From the NCBI RefSeq assembly GCF_001562255.1, contig NZ_CP014301.1, forward strand, positions 2,294,001 to 2,358,000: a DNA stretch of 64,000 nt, read 5' to 3'. The DNA is from Bosea sp. PAMC 26642 (GTDB lineage: Bacteria > Pseudomonadota > Alphaproteobacteria > Rhizobiales > Beijerinckiaceae). A program made the translations under genes and the position numbers. The notes under the pieces are model-generated. The model was given only the letters and a program-made list of their open reading frames with translations, was not told the origin of the DNA and made no database searches. Of this stretch, positions 1-9,671 are shown one piece after another (the stretch's first letter is position 1; the number at the start of each line of letters is the position of its first letter).

Positions 1-70
1 CTCCGAAGAATATGCCCTCAAGAGATACGCAAATGTCGGAAGAACATGATTCTTTGCGGCTAGTGTTTTC

Positions 71-90
71 TGGTCTGATTCATCAGACAG
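71..90. promoter_or_regulatory. Palindromic operator-like site near left edge
   Basis: A near-perfect inverted repeat, GTCTGAT-TC-ATCAGAC, lies in a stretch that is less GC-rich than its surroundings. The shape resembles operators of dimeric GntR-type repressors, but no regulator gene is adjacent in the window. The gene it would control is either outside the window or is the short unexplained transcript suggested by the terminator-like hairpin at 123-166. Assignment is tentative. Confidence 0.3.
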
Positions 91-122
91 CCGTAGCTCG
101 TGCGCGAGCAGTGGCAAAACAC

Positions 123-166
123 GGGCGGACGCCCGGATTGCGATTGCTGCGGACGCCCTTTTTCTT
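123..166 (+). terminator. Possible rho-independent terminator (plus strand)
   Basis: GGGCG at 123-127 can pair with CGCCC at 154-158, which is followed directly by TTTTTCTT. The left arm can alternatively fold locally as CGGGCG-GA-CGCCCG. No plus-strand coding region ends just before it in this window, so the transcript it would end is either upstream of the window or a short RNA. The interval 1-280 holds no convincing gene. Confidence 0.3.
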
Positions 167-280
167 AAATGAAGGGGAAGTGTCTTAGCCCAACGGGAGA
201 AGTCATGCTCGGTCTCGATGCGCACAGCAGTTCTCGATTCGCCACGAGATCAAAGTTTGCTCTGCCTAAATCAAAAAAGT

Positions 281-1525
281 CTACGCCACCACCGCCTTCC
301 GCCGCGCCCGGAGCATCAGCCAGGCCACGATCGCCAGATTGACCAGGTTCCAGGCCATCCCGTTCAGGAACGCCATGCGGTAGGACGCGGAAGCATCGAA
401 GATCGCACCCGAGATATAGCCGCCGAAGGCCATGCCCACGACCGTCGCCGACATCACGATGCCGATGCGCACGCCAGCCTCCTTGGCCGGAAGATACTCG
501 CGGATGATCACCGCATACATCGGCACGATACCGCCCTGGAACAGCCCGAAGATGCCTGTGACGATGTAGAGCGAGGTCAGCCCGTCGAACCAGAGATAGA
601 GGAACAGCGCCAGCCCCTGCATCAGCGAGCCGAGCGCCAGCGTCGCCGCCCCGCCGATCCTATCGGCAACGAAGCCCGACCCGACCCGGCTGATGATGCC
701 GAGCCCCAGCATCAGCGACAGCATCTCGGCGCCACGCGCCACGCCATAGCCGAGGTCGCCGCAATAGGCGACGAGATGGACCTGCGGCATCGCCATGGCG
801 ACGCAGCAGCAGAAACCCGCGACGGCGAGCAGCCATTGCAGCTGTGTGGCGCTGAGCCCGAGATCGCCGCGCGCGCCCGCACTGGCCGCCTCGTCGGCAG
901 CCAGATGCGCGGCCGAGGGCCGGCGCCGGAAGAACAGCGCCAACGGCAGCATCACGGCCAGCGCGACCAGCCCGATCCCGATATGCGTCGCGCGCCAGCC
1001 ATGGTTCGCCAGGCCCCACGTGATGACCTGTGGCCAGATCACACCGGCGAGATAACTGCCAGATGCGCCGAAGACCACGGCGAGCCCGCGATGCCGGCGG
1101 AACCAGTGCGAGAGATCCGCAATCAGCGGCGCGAAGCCCGCCCCGCAGCCGACGCCGATGAGCAAGAGGTGCACGAGTGCGAATTGCCAGAGCGTCTGGG
1201 CGAAGCCGGCCAGCATGTAGCCCGCCCCGAGCAGCACCGCGCCGAGCACGATCGGCACGACGATTCCGTAGCGGTCGGCGATGCGCCCCATCGCGATGTT
1301 GCCGAAGCCGAAACCGAGCATGACGCAGGTATAGGGCAGCGACGCGCCCGCTCTCAGCGTACCGAACTCGGCCTGTACCGTGGGAAGCACGACCACGACC
1401 GACCAGGTACCGACGCAGGCGACCGTGCCCAACAGGAGCGACAGCGCGAGCCGCAGCCAGGCATAGGATGAATCAGGTGCGAAGCGCGCGGCATCCTGCG
1501 CGTCGGACAGGGATTGGGCAGCCAT
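281..1525 (-). CDS. MFS transporter
   Basis: A 414-residue integral membrane protein of the major facilitator superfamily, expected to move a small solute across the inner membrane; the substrate cannot be read from sequence. Twelve hydrophobic segments are apparent, and GRIADRYG near residue 80 matches the MFS loop 2-3 signature (G-x3-D-R-x-G). A second related motif (FVADRIGG) follows in the C-terminal half, as expected from the 6+6 repeat. ATG at 1525 is preceded by GAGGAAA, a good ribosome site. The gene stands alone; the neighbouring HlyU-like gene has the same orientation but is separated by about 160 bp. Confidence 0.85.
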   Translation of the reverse strand: MAAQSLSDAQDAARFAPDSSYAWLRLALSLLLGTVACVGTWSVVVVLPTVQAEFGTLRAGASLPYTCVMLGFGFGNIAMGRIADRYGIVVPIVLGAVLLGAGYMLAGFAQTLWQFALVHLLLIGVGCGAGFAPLIADLSHWFRRHRGLAVVFGASGSYLAGVIWPQVITWGLANHGWRATHIGIGLVALAVMLPLALFFRRRPSAAHLAADEAASAGARGDLGLSATQLQWLLAVAGFCCCVAMAMPQVHLVAYCGDLGYGVARGAEMLSLMLGLGIISRVGSGFVADRIGGAATLALGSLMQGLALFLYLWFDGLTSLYIVTGIFGLFQGGIVPMYAVIIREYLPAKEAGVRIGIVMSATVVGMAFGGYISGAIFDASASYRMAFLNGMAWNLVNLAIVAWLMLRARRKAVVA

Positions 1526-1683
1526 GTTTCCTCGCGACGTCGTCTTCTGGAGCGACGTTCTGATGCAGGATTAGGCGGCGGCAGAAGGCGCGGCAAGCGC
1601 GCCGGCCGCAGGGCGGAACGGCGTTGGCGACGGACCCCGGCACAGGCATTCGTGAAGGCGGCGCGACCCTGAAGCGGCCGGGC

Positions 1684-1977
1684 TTATCCTCTTGTCGGCT
1701 TGAACAGCGTATCGCCCTGTTGCTCGATGATCTGCTGCGCCTTGACGAGAGTGAAATCCGCAGCCTCATCGGCACCCGGAAATCGATCGGCCCGGACGAA
1801 GCGATGGCTCATCACCTCTCCGTCGATCTCCTTCTCGATCACCCCGCAGAGCTGGTATTGCCCACCCTCCTGATAGGGGGTCGCATGGATCGTATAACCG
1901 TTATGGTCCAGCGTCTTGAGTGGGCCGGCGGGCGCAGCCGGCCCTTTGCGGCCGAAGAGGGACTTCAGGAAGGACAT
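1684..1977 (-). CDS. HlyU family protein
   Basis: A 97-residue cytoplasmic protein matching the HlyU family, named after a Vibrio haemolysin regulator that is unrelated to the winged-helix HlyU. Family marks are the N-terminal MSFLKSLFGRK segment, the central GYTIHATP and QYQLCGVIEKEIDG blocks, and the HRFVRADRF block. The alphaproteobacterial members have no firmly established function. ATG at 1977 follows GGAG at a good distance. It lies downstream of the YjbQ gene in the same direction with a 75-bp gap, so co-transcription is possible. Confidence 0.85.
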   Translation of the reverse strand: MSFLKSLFGRKGPAAPAGPLKTLDHNGYTIHATPYQEGGQYQLCGVIEKEIDGEVMSHRFVRADRFPGADEAADFTLVKAQQIIEQQGDTLFKPTRG

Positions 1978-2052
1978 GGCGGAACTCCGTCGGGCGGCAG
2001 TTTAAGGTCTCGCGAGAGAGGTAGCGCCCGTGGCGCCCACTGCCAAGCCGCG

Positions 2053-2478
2053 TCAGCCGGCGAGATGCAGCGCGATCTCGCGCCGATGCGGCCGGCGTCT
2101 GTGTTCGAACAGATAGATGCCTTGCCAGGTCCCCAGTGCCAGCCGCCCGCCCATGATGGGGATCGACAGCGACACCGGCAGCAGCGCCGCCTTGATATGG
2201 GCCGGCATGTCGTCTGGCCCCTCCGCCCGATGCGTCAGATAGGCCATCGCGGGATCGTCGGCCCCCGGCGCCAGCCGGGAGAAGAACGCATCCAGGTCGC
2301 GCTGGACGTCCGGGTCGGCATTCTCCTGGATGAGCAGCGAGCAGGATGTATGGCGCAGGAACAGCGTCAGCAGTCCTGCGCCGACGGCGGCCTCGCGCAC
2401 GAATGCGGCTACGCGATCGGTCACCTCATTCAGGCCAGGCCCGCTTGTCTGCGTCGTAAGGATGGCCTGACGGATCAT
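2053..2478 (-). CDS. YjbQ/UPF0047 family protein
   Basis: A 141-residue protein of the YjbQ (UPF0047) family, small beta-rich enzymes annotated as secondary thiamine-phosphate synthases because some members have weak activity of that kind; the physiological role is unclear. Recognisable blocks are LFLRHTSCSLLIQENADPDV (the HTS...ENADP signature), LTHRAEGPDDMPAHIKA and LGTWQGIYLFEHRRRPHRR, which carry the conserved His residues of the active site. Length is normal for the family. The start is 15 bp after the stop of the LysE gene, so the two probably form an operon. Confidence 0.9.
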   Translation of the reverse strand: MIRQAILTTQTSGPGLNEVTDRVAAFVREAAVGAGLLTLFLRHTSCSLLIQENADPDVQRDLDAFFSRLAPGADDPAMAYLTHRAEGPDDMPAHIKAALLPVSLSIPIMGGRLALGTWQGIYLFEHRRRPHRREIALHLAG

Positions 2479-2493
2479 GCCCCAAGCCCCCGT

Positions 2494-3105
2494 CTAGCGT
2501 TCCGATAAAGCGAGCTTGGCGCCGAGCGCCACGAAGGCCGCCGCAAAACTTCGGCGCAGCCAGGCCATGACCGCCGGCCGACCAACGACCTTGTCGCGCA
2601 TCGCGGCGGCAAACAGGCCGTAAAGAGCGAAAACGACGAATGTCATCGCCATAAACGCGCCTGACAATTCCAGCATCCGCATCAGCGGCGCTGCCTCCCC
2701 GGCCGAGATGAACTGCGGCAGGAAGGCGACAAAAAAGATCGACAGCTTCGGATTGAGCACATTGACCGCGATGCCATCGACAAGCACGCGCCAGCCCGAG
2801 CGCGGATCGGGCGCTGCATCGACCTTGAGCGCGCCGTGCTCGCGCAGCGTCTGCCACGCCATCCAGAGCAGATAGGCGACGCCGGCATATTTGACGATCT
2901 CGTAGGCAAGCGCACTGGCATGGAGCAGTGCCGCCAGCCCCATCATCGCCGCCATGAGATGGGGCACGATCCCGAGCGTGCAGGCAAAGGCCGCGAGGAC
3001 GCTTGCCCGCCCGCCACGCGCGAGCCCGGCAGCGATCGTATAGAGCGCGCCGGTGCCTGGCGAAGCGACGATGATCAGCGAGGTGATCAGGAAGTCGGTT
3101 GTCAT
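2494..3105 (-). CDS. LysE/RhtB family amino-acid exporter
   Basis: A 203-residue inner membrane protein of the LysE/RhtB family, which exports amino acids or their derivatives. It has about six hydrophobic segments and the family N-terminus (ASPGTGALYTIAAGLARGGR), plus the NPKLSIFFVAFLPQF block typical of RhtB-type members. The substrate is unknown. ATG at 3105 is preferred over an in-frame GTG at 3117, because the first membrane segment (FLITSLIIVASPG) begins directly after it. It precedes YjbQ by 15 bp and is divergent from the ArsR/AHSA1 pair. Confidence 0.85.
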   Translation of the reverse strand: MTTDFLITSLIIVASPGTGALYTIAAGLARGGRASVLAAFACTLGIVPHLMAAMMGLAALLHASALAYEIVKYAGVAYLLWMAWQTLREHGALKVDAAPDPRSGWRVLVDGIAVNVLNPKLSIFFVAFLPQFISAGEAAPLMRMLELSGAFMAMTFVVFALYGLFAAAMRDKVVGRPAVMAWLRRSFAAAFVALGAKLALSER

Positions 3106-3179
3106 GGCTGCATCCACGTTGGCGATGCGGAAAGGCCGCAGAAGGCCATGGCTATGTGCACACCGTCAAGCGCCGAAAC

Positions 3180-3230
3180 TTAGCCATTGACCTAACCAAA
3201 ACGCGTCGGTAAACCTAGCCACATGGCTAA
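3180..3230 (+). promoter_or_regulatory. Promoter/operator of the arsR-AHSA1 pair, possibly leaderless
   Basis: TTGACC at 3187-3192 and TAAACC at 3210-3215 form a sigma-70-like pair with a 17-bp spacer, so transcription should start near 3222, essentially at the ATG at 3223. No Shine-Dalgarno sequence precedes that ATG. TTAGCCAT at 3180-3187 and ATGGCTAA at 3223-3230 are inverted copies flanking the promoter, with a further TAGCCA-CA-TGGCTA palindrome at 3215-3228. These are good candidates for autoregulatory ArsR sites. Confidence 0.45.
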
Positions 3231-3567
3231 CCTTTCGACCGATCTCGACCACACCTTTCGCGCCCTGTCCGACCCCACCCGCCGTGCGGTCGTCGCGGCG
3301 CTGGGGCGCGGTCCGGCCTCGGTCAGCGAGCTCGCAAGACCGTTCGAGATGGCCCTGCCGACCTTCCTGCAACACCTCAAGGTGTTGGAAGAAAGCGGAC
3401 TGATCGCGACGCAAAAGGTCGGCCGCGTGCGCACCTGCACCCTCGACCAACAGCCCTTGGCCCAAGCCGAGCGTTGGCTCGACGACCAGAAGACACTCTG
3501 GACGAAGCGTCTGGACCAGCTGGACGCCTTCGTTCTCCAACTCAAGAATCGGGAAGACGCCCCATGA
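3223..3567 (+). CDS. ArsR family winged-helix transcriptional regulator
   Basis: A 114-residue DNA-binding protein of the ArsR superfamily: FRALSDPTRRAVVAALGRG at about residues 12-30, then the recognition helix region (FEMALPTFLQHLKVLEESGLI) and a wing. It lacks the CxC metal site of true arsenic sensors, and belongs to the subgroup that is encoded with AHSA1/SRPBCC proteins. Its stop overlaps the ATG of the next gene by 4 bp, showing tight translational coupling. The likely role is repression of its own two-gene operon; the inducer is unknown. Confidence 0.9.
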   Translation: MANLSTDLDHTFRALSDPTRRAVVAALGRGPASVSELARPFEMALPTFLQHLKVLEESGLIATQKVGRVRTCTLDQQPLAQAERWLDDQKTLWTKRLDQLDAFVLQLKNREDAP

Positions 3568-4046
3568 CAAACCTGCCGACCTTCAGCTTCGATCCCACGC
3601 TCGATCTCGAACTCGACCGCGTGGTCGATGTTTCCCCACGCCTGCTCTGGCGCGCCTGGACCGAGCCGCAACTGCTGATGCAATGGTTCTGCCCGCTGCC
3701 CTGGAAAACGACGGCCTGCGAGATCGACCTCAAGCCCGGCGGCAAGTTCCACACCGTGATGGAGGGCCCGAACGGCGAGCGCCACGACAACACCGGCTGC
3801 TTCCTCGTCGTTGTGCCGGAACAGCTCCTCGTCTTCACCGATGCGCTCGGCCCCGGCTGGCGCCCGACGGGCTCGGCCTTCATGACCGCGACCGTCAGCT
3901 TCGAAGCGCAAGGCAGCGGCACCCGCTACATCGCCCGCGCCTTCCACAAGGACGACGCCACCCGCAAGCAGCACGAGGAGATGGGCTTCCAACAGGGCTG
4001 GGCGACGGCGCTGGATCAGTTGGTGGCGCTGGCGAAGGGGCTGTGA
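3564..4046 (+). CDS. SRPBCC (AHSA1-like) domain protein
   Basis: A 160-residue protein with the START-like AHSA1/CalC fold: DRVVDVSPRLLWRAWTEPQ near the N-terminus, a WFCPLPW segment, LKPGGKFHTVMEGPNG, and a C-terminal helix (GWATALDQLVALAKGL). Such proteins have a hydrophobic cavity for a lipophilic ligand, and those paired with ArsR regulators have no defined substrate. The start at 3564 is fixed by the ATGA overlap with the regulator gene, and the longer reading frame upstream belongs to an overlapping frame. It converges on rpoD across a shared terminator hairpin. Confidence 0.88.
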   Translation: MTNLPTFSFDPTLDLELDRVVDVSPRLLWRAWTEPQLLMQWFCPLPWKTTACEIDLKPGGKFHTVMEGPNGERHDNTGCFLVVVPEQLLVFTDALGPGWRPTGSAFMTATVSFEAQGSGTRYIARAFHKDDATRKQHEEMGFQQGWATALDQLVALAKGL

Positions 4047-4067
4047 TCGACAGCTTCCGGCAGAACG

Positions 4068-4094
4068 AAAAAGGCGGGCCTCGCAGCCCGCCTT
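4068..4094 (-). terminator. Intrinsic terminator of rpoD
   Basis: AAGGCGGGC at 4071-4079 and GCCCGCCTT at 4086-4094 form a perfect 9-bp stem with a 6-base loop. Read on the minus strand it starts 6 bases after the rpoD stop codon and is followed by a run of U (complement of 4068-4072). It probably also limits read-through from the convergent AHSA1 gene. Confidence 0.85.
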
Positions 4095-4099
4095 GATGA

Positions 4100-6151
<2,052 letters not shown>

Positions 6152-6358
6152 CAATCAGCGCTCCGCATTCGCGCGTCCGGGCCGGCTCCGGAAGAAGCCA
6201 CATACGGACGCATAAAAGGGCGACGCGGCCGCTGGTCCGGCGCGCTCACCCCACCCAAATCACCTCAGGCCACATGGCGCCGGTCATCGTTGATGAACCG
6301 TAAACCATCTTGAACCGGTGCGCATGATGATGACGGCGGGACCCCGAATGTCAGGCCG

Positions 6359-8257
6359 TCAATCTCCGGACATCGCTTCGGTCCCCTCGATCGTCTCGAG
6401 GCGAGCCTTGACGTCCTTGATCCAGGCGAAATTGGCTTCGGTCGCTTCGTCAGCCAATGCGCGCTCGGCTGCCTTCAACTCGCTATGTAGCGTCCGCGCG
6501 CGATGATGCAAGACGATAGCCTGACGAATCGAGTCGAAAACCGATTCAGGATCAGCCGCTTGCACGAGTTTGAGCCGCTCGGCTGGGCCCGTCACGGCCA
6601 TCAAATGAGCTTGCGCCTCCTGCACGCGCGGTTGCTCCAGCCGGTTCGCCAGCGCCTCCTCGTCGAGAACGCCGTCATCGGCAGCGTCGAGCAACGCCTG
6701 CCGGAAACGCTCGGCCGCGGTACCGTCGAGCGACAGTTCTGAAATTTCGTCGGCACAGCGCAGGATCAGATCGGGATGGCTCGCCAGCGCCAGCAGGATA
6801 AAGGCCTCGCGCGCATCCTCGCCCCGTCCGCGCGCCATGATCTTCGTCCGGGTGAGCTGGCTCGACGCCTTCAGCAGGCCGCTGGCCCACGGCGCAGGCG
6901 CGGCCTGCCAACCACCCCGCCCACCGCCGCGTTTTTGTCCGCCGCGCTGGAAACCGCCACCACCGCGCTCGGCACGCGCTGGCGCCGCGCTGGCGAAAAG
7001 CTGCGCCAGCCGCTCGTCCATCTCGCGGCGGTAATGACGCCGCGTCGCCTCATCCTTGATCTGGCCCAGCGGCTCCTTCAGCCGACGCTCGAAGGCCGCG
7101 CGACGCTCCGGCGTGTCGAGCGGCCCGGCCTCGACCTCGCGGTTCCACAGCATGTCGACGAGCGGGCGCGCCGCCTCCAAAACCTCGGCGACCGCAGCCT
7201 TGCCCCCCGAACGCGCCAGATCGTCGGGATCCTGCCCATCGGGCAGCGTCGCGAAGGCGAGCGATTTTCCCGGCTCCAGCATCGGCAGCGCGAGGTCGAT
7301 CGCACGACTGGCGGCCTTGCGCCCGGCCTTGTCGCCGTCGAGGCAGATCACCGGCTCGTCGGCCATGCGCCAGAGCAGCCCGAGCTGGTCCTCGGTCAGC
7401 GCGGTGCCGAGCGGCGCGACCGTCTGCGGGAAACCCGCAAGCGTCATCGCTATCACATCGACATAGCCCTCGACGACGATGACCTGCCCGGTGTCGTGCG
7501 CGCCCTTGCGGGCATTGTGGTGATTGAACAGCAGATGGCCCTTGTGGAAGAGCGGCGTCTCCGGCGAGTTGAGATACTTCGCAGCGACTTCCGAACTCAT
7601 CGCCCGTCCGCCGAATGCGATCACCCGCCCCCGCGTGTCGTGGATGGGGAACATGATGCGATCGCGGAAGCGGTCATAGGGTACGGCGATCTCCTCGCCA
7701 TGCACCAGCAGTCCCGCCTCCATCATCAACTCGGCCGAGACGCCCTTGCCGGCAAGATGATCACGCAGGGCAAACCGGTCCGGCGGCCCATAGCCGATCC
7801 GGAACAGCTTTCGCGCCTCGCCTTCGAGCCCCCGCCCCGAGAGATAGCGCCGGGCGCCCGCGCCTCGATCGCCTGTCAGCTCCGCCTCAAAGAAACGCGC
7901 CGCCAGCTCCACGACCTCATGCAGGCCCTTGCGGCGCTCCTCCTGCGCCTGCGCCTCGACCGTGACCTTGGGCAGCGCGACGCCGGCCTCCGAAGCCAGC
8001 CGCTCGACCGCCTCGGGGAAGGACAGCCCTTCCGTCTCCATCACGAATTTGAAGATGTCGCCGTTCTTGCCCGACGAAAAATCGAAGAACGAGCCCTTCT
8101 GGTCGTTGACGAAGAAGGAGGGCGTCTTCTCGGCGTTGAAGGGTGACAGCCCCTTCCATTCCCGGCCCGACTTGGCCAGCCGCACGCGCTTGCCCACGAC
8201 CGCCGAAACCGGCAGCCGTGCCTTGATCTCTTCGAGAATGGAGGGCGGGAACTTCAT
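6359..8257 (-). CDS. dnaG: DNA primase DnaG
   Basis: The replicative primase, 632 residues, which makes RNA primers for the replication fork. The N-terminal domain (1-100) has the primase zinc-finger fold, but the ligand positions read SPFN at 38-41 and FDFSSG at 58-63 instead of CPFH and C-x2-C, so no zinc can be bound there. The TOPRIM catalytic core is intact: VVEGYVDVIAM around residue 262 and LDGDKAGRKAA around 310. An Arg/Gly-rich linker (near 440-460) precedes the C-terminal helicase-binding domain. I recall loss of the zinc ligands from related Rhizobiales primases, so it is probably lineage-wide. Confidence 0.97.
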   Translation of the reverse strand: MKFPPSILEEIKARLPVSAVVGKRVRLAKSGREWKGLSPFNAEKTPSFFVNDQKGSFFDFSSGKNGDIFKFVMETEGLSFPEAVERLASEAGVALPKVTVEAQAQEERRKGLHEVVELAARFFEAELTGDRGAGARRYLSGRGLEGEARKLFRIGYGPPDRFALRDHLAGKGVSAELMMEAGLLVHGEEIAVPYDRFRDRIMFPIHDTRGRVIAFGGRAMSSEVAAKYLNSPETPLFHKGHLLFNHHNARKGAHDTGQVIVVEGYVDVIAMTLAGFPQTVAPLGTALTEDQLGLLWRMADEPVICLDGDKAGRKAASRAIDLALPMLEPGKSLAFATLPDGQDPDDLARSGGKAAVAEVLEAARPLVDMLWNREVEAGPLDTPERRAAFERRLKEPLGQIKDEATRRHYRREMDERLAQLFASAAPARAERGGGGFQRGGQKRGGGRGGWQAAPAPWASGLLKASSQLTRTKIMARGRGEDAREAFILLALASHPDLILRCADEISELSLDGTAAERFRQALLDAADDGVLDEEALANRLEQPRVQEAQAHLMAVTGPAERLKLVQAADPESVFDSIRQAIVLHHRARTLHSELKAAERALADEATEANFAWIKDVKARLETIEGTEAMSGD

Positions 8258-8374
8258 CGGTTTCTATGTGGGCGCAGCCGCGGCGAAAGCCAATCGAGGA
8301 TGTGGCAGGAGGCCGGGTTGTTGGCGCAATCCACAGCGCCATGATAAAGAAAGCGCGGCAAAAGGAAGAAAGCC

Positions 8375-8650
8375 ATGGCCCTCAACATCAAGGATCCCGA
8401 GACCGAGAAGGCCGTGCGCACGCTGGCCAAGCGTCGCGGTCTGACGCTGACACAGGCCGTGCGCCAGGCGGTCGATGGCGAACTCGACAAGGATGAGTTG
8501 TCCGACGAGGAGAAGGCGCGGCGGATTGCCGAGAGCAAACTCTGGTTGGCGGAGTTCTACAAGAAATACGACATCAAGCCGGCCGAGAGGTCCATGACCA
8601 AGCAGGAAATGGACGACATCATTGGCTATGATGAGAACGGCATGTGGTGA
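8375..8650 (+). CDS. VapB-type antitoxin (Rv0623/PSK-like)
   Basis: A 91-residue protein whose N-terminus (MALNIKDPETEKAVRTLAKR, then GLTLTQAVRQAVDGEL) matches the ribbon-helix-helix antitoxins of the Rv0623/PSK family that partner PIN toxins. The C-terminal half (residues 50-91) is charged and probably wraps the toxin. A strong ribosome site (AAGGAAGAAAG) precedes ATG 8375. Its last codons overlap the toxin start, so the pair is translationally coupled and probably autoregulated by the complex. The 117 bp between dnaG and this gene must contain both divergent promoters. Confidence 0.85.
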   Translation: MALNIKDPETEKAVRTLAKRRGLTLTQAVRQAVDGELDKDELSDEEKARRIAESKLWLAEFYKKYDIKPAERSMTKQEMDDIIGYDENGMW

Positions 8651-9036
8651 AGATCGTCATCGACAGCTCGGCCGTCATCGCGATCCTGACGCATGAGAGC
8701 GATGCCGAGGCCCGGCTCGCGCAGCTGGTTTCAGCATCCGGCCGCTGCATGTCGGCGGTCAATGCTCTGGAGACCCGCATCGTTCTGGAGATGGGCAAGG
8801 GAGGCGATCCCGAACGCTTCGACGATCTGCTGAGCAGATGGCAGATCGACATCGTCCCCTTCGACGCCCCTCTCTCCGACCTCACTTTCGAAGCCTATCG
8901 CCGCTTCGGCAAGGGCCGCCATCCCGCCAGGCTCAACATGGGCGACTGCGCCGCCTATGCGCTGGCGAAGGCGCGCGGCTGGCCGCTGCTGTTCAAGGGC
9001 GAGGATTTCTCGCAGACGGATATCGAGCGGGCCTGA
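8644..9036 (+). CDS. vapC: VapC-type PIN-domain ribonuclease toxin
   Basis: A 130-residue PIN-domain protein, the toxin of the VapBC pair, expected to cleave specific RNA when free of antitoxin. The four acidic metal-binding residues are visible: Asp7 in VIDSSA, Glu43 in ALETR, Asp101 in NMGDCAAYALA, and Asp121 in FKGEDF. It appears intact. The start is GTG at 8644 (or the next GTG at 8647), overlapping the antitoxin stop codon. It converges on the YqeY gene. Confidence 0.88.
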   Translation: MVKIVIDSSAVIAILTHESDAEARLAQLVSASGRCMSAVNALETRIVLEMGKGGDPERFDDLLSRWQIDIVPFDAPLSDLTFEAYRRFGKGRHPARLNMGDCAAYALAKARGWPLLFKGEDFSQTDIERA

Positions 9037-9056
9037 GCCCGCCCGATTGTCGTGGC

Positions 9057-9518
9057 TCAGCCGCTGAGCGCCGTCTTCACCAGCCCGCTCGCCTTGCCGA
9101 AATCCATCTGGCCGGCATAATTCGCGCGCAGGATCGCGATGACCTTGCCCATGTCCTTGACGGTCTCGGCGCCGCTCTCGGTGACGGCGGCGGCAATGGC
9201 GGCCTTCACCTCGTCCTCGGACATCTGCTTGGGCATGTAGCCCGAGATCACCTCGACCTCGGCGCGTTCGCCCGCCGCCAGTTCCGGGCGGCTGTTGGCA
9301 TCGTAGATGGCGATCGACTCCTGCCGCTGCTTCACCATCTTCTGCAGCAGGGCGAGGATTTCGTCGGGCGTCGTCTCGGGTTTCCCGAGGCCGCGCGCCT
9401 CGATGTCCTTGTCCTTCAGCGCCGAGGTGATCAGGCGGATGGTCGAGACCTTGCCCTTCTCGCCGGCCTTCATCGCCTCCTTGAGGTCGGCCGTGAAGCG
9501 CTCGCGCAGGCTGGTCAT
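9057..9518 (-). CDS. GatB/YqeY domain-containing protein
   Basis: A 153-residue all-helical protein of the YqeY family, related to the C-terminal tail domain of the GatB amidotransferase subunit, which contacts tRNA. Characteristic are the opening MTSLRERFTADLKEAMKAG and KVSTIRLITSALKDKDIEAR blocks and the C-terminal DMGKVIAILRANYAGQMDF block. Its function as a stand-alone protein is unknown, and an auxiliary role in tRNA-dependent amidation has been proposed. It is divergent from carA across 153 bp, an arrangement I associate with several other alphaproteobacteria. Confidence 0.93.
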   Translation of the reverse strand: MTSLRERFTADLKEAMKAGEKGKVSTIRLITSALKDKDIEARGLGKPETTPDEILALLQKMVKQRQESIAIYDANSRPELAAGERAEVEVISGYMPKQMSEDEVKAAIAAAVTESGAETVKDMGKVIAILRANYAGQMDFGKASGLVKTALSG

Positions 9519-9671
9519 GATGATCGTTCCCTTTTATCCGCAGGCTCTGAACCCGCTTCGATTGACGGCGCGGGGGCGCGTCTTTAAGGCTCGCGCTCCA
9601 GATGGCGCGCAGCAAAAACCGCGGCCGCACACGCATTGCCGCGCTCACGCGGCCTGGACCGAGACATAGAC

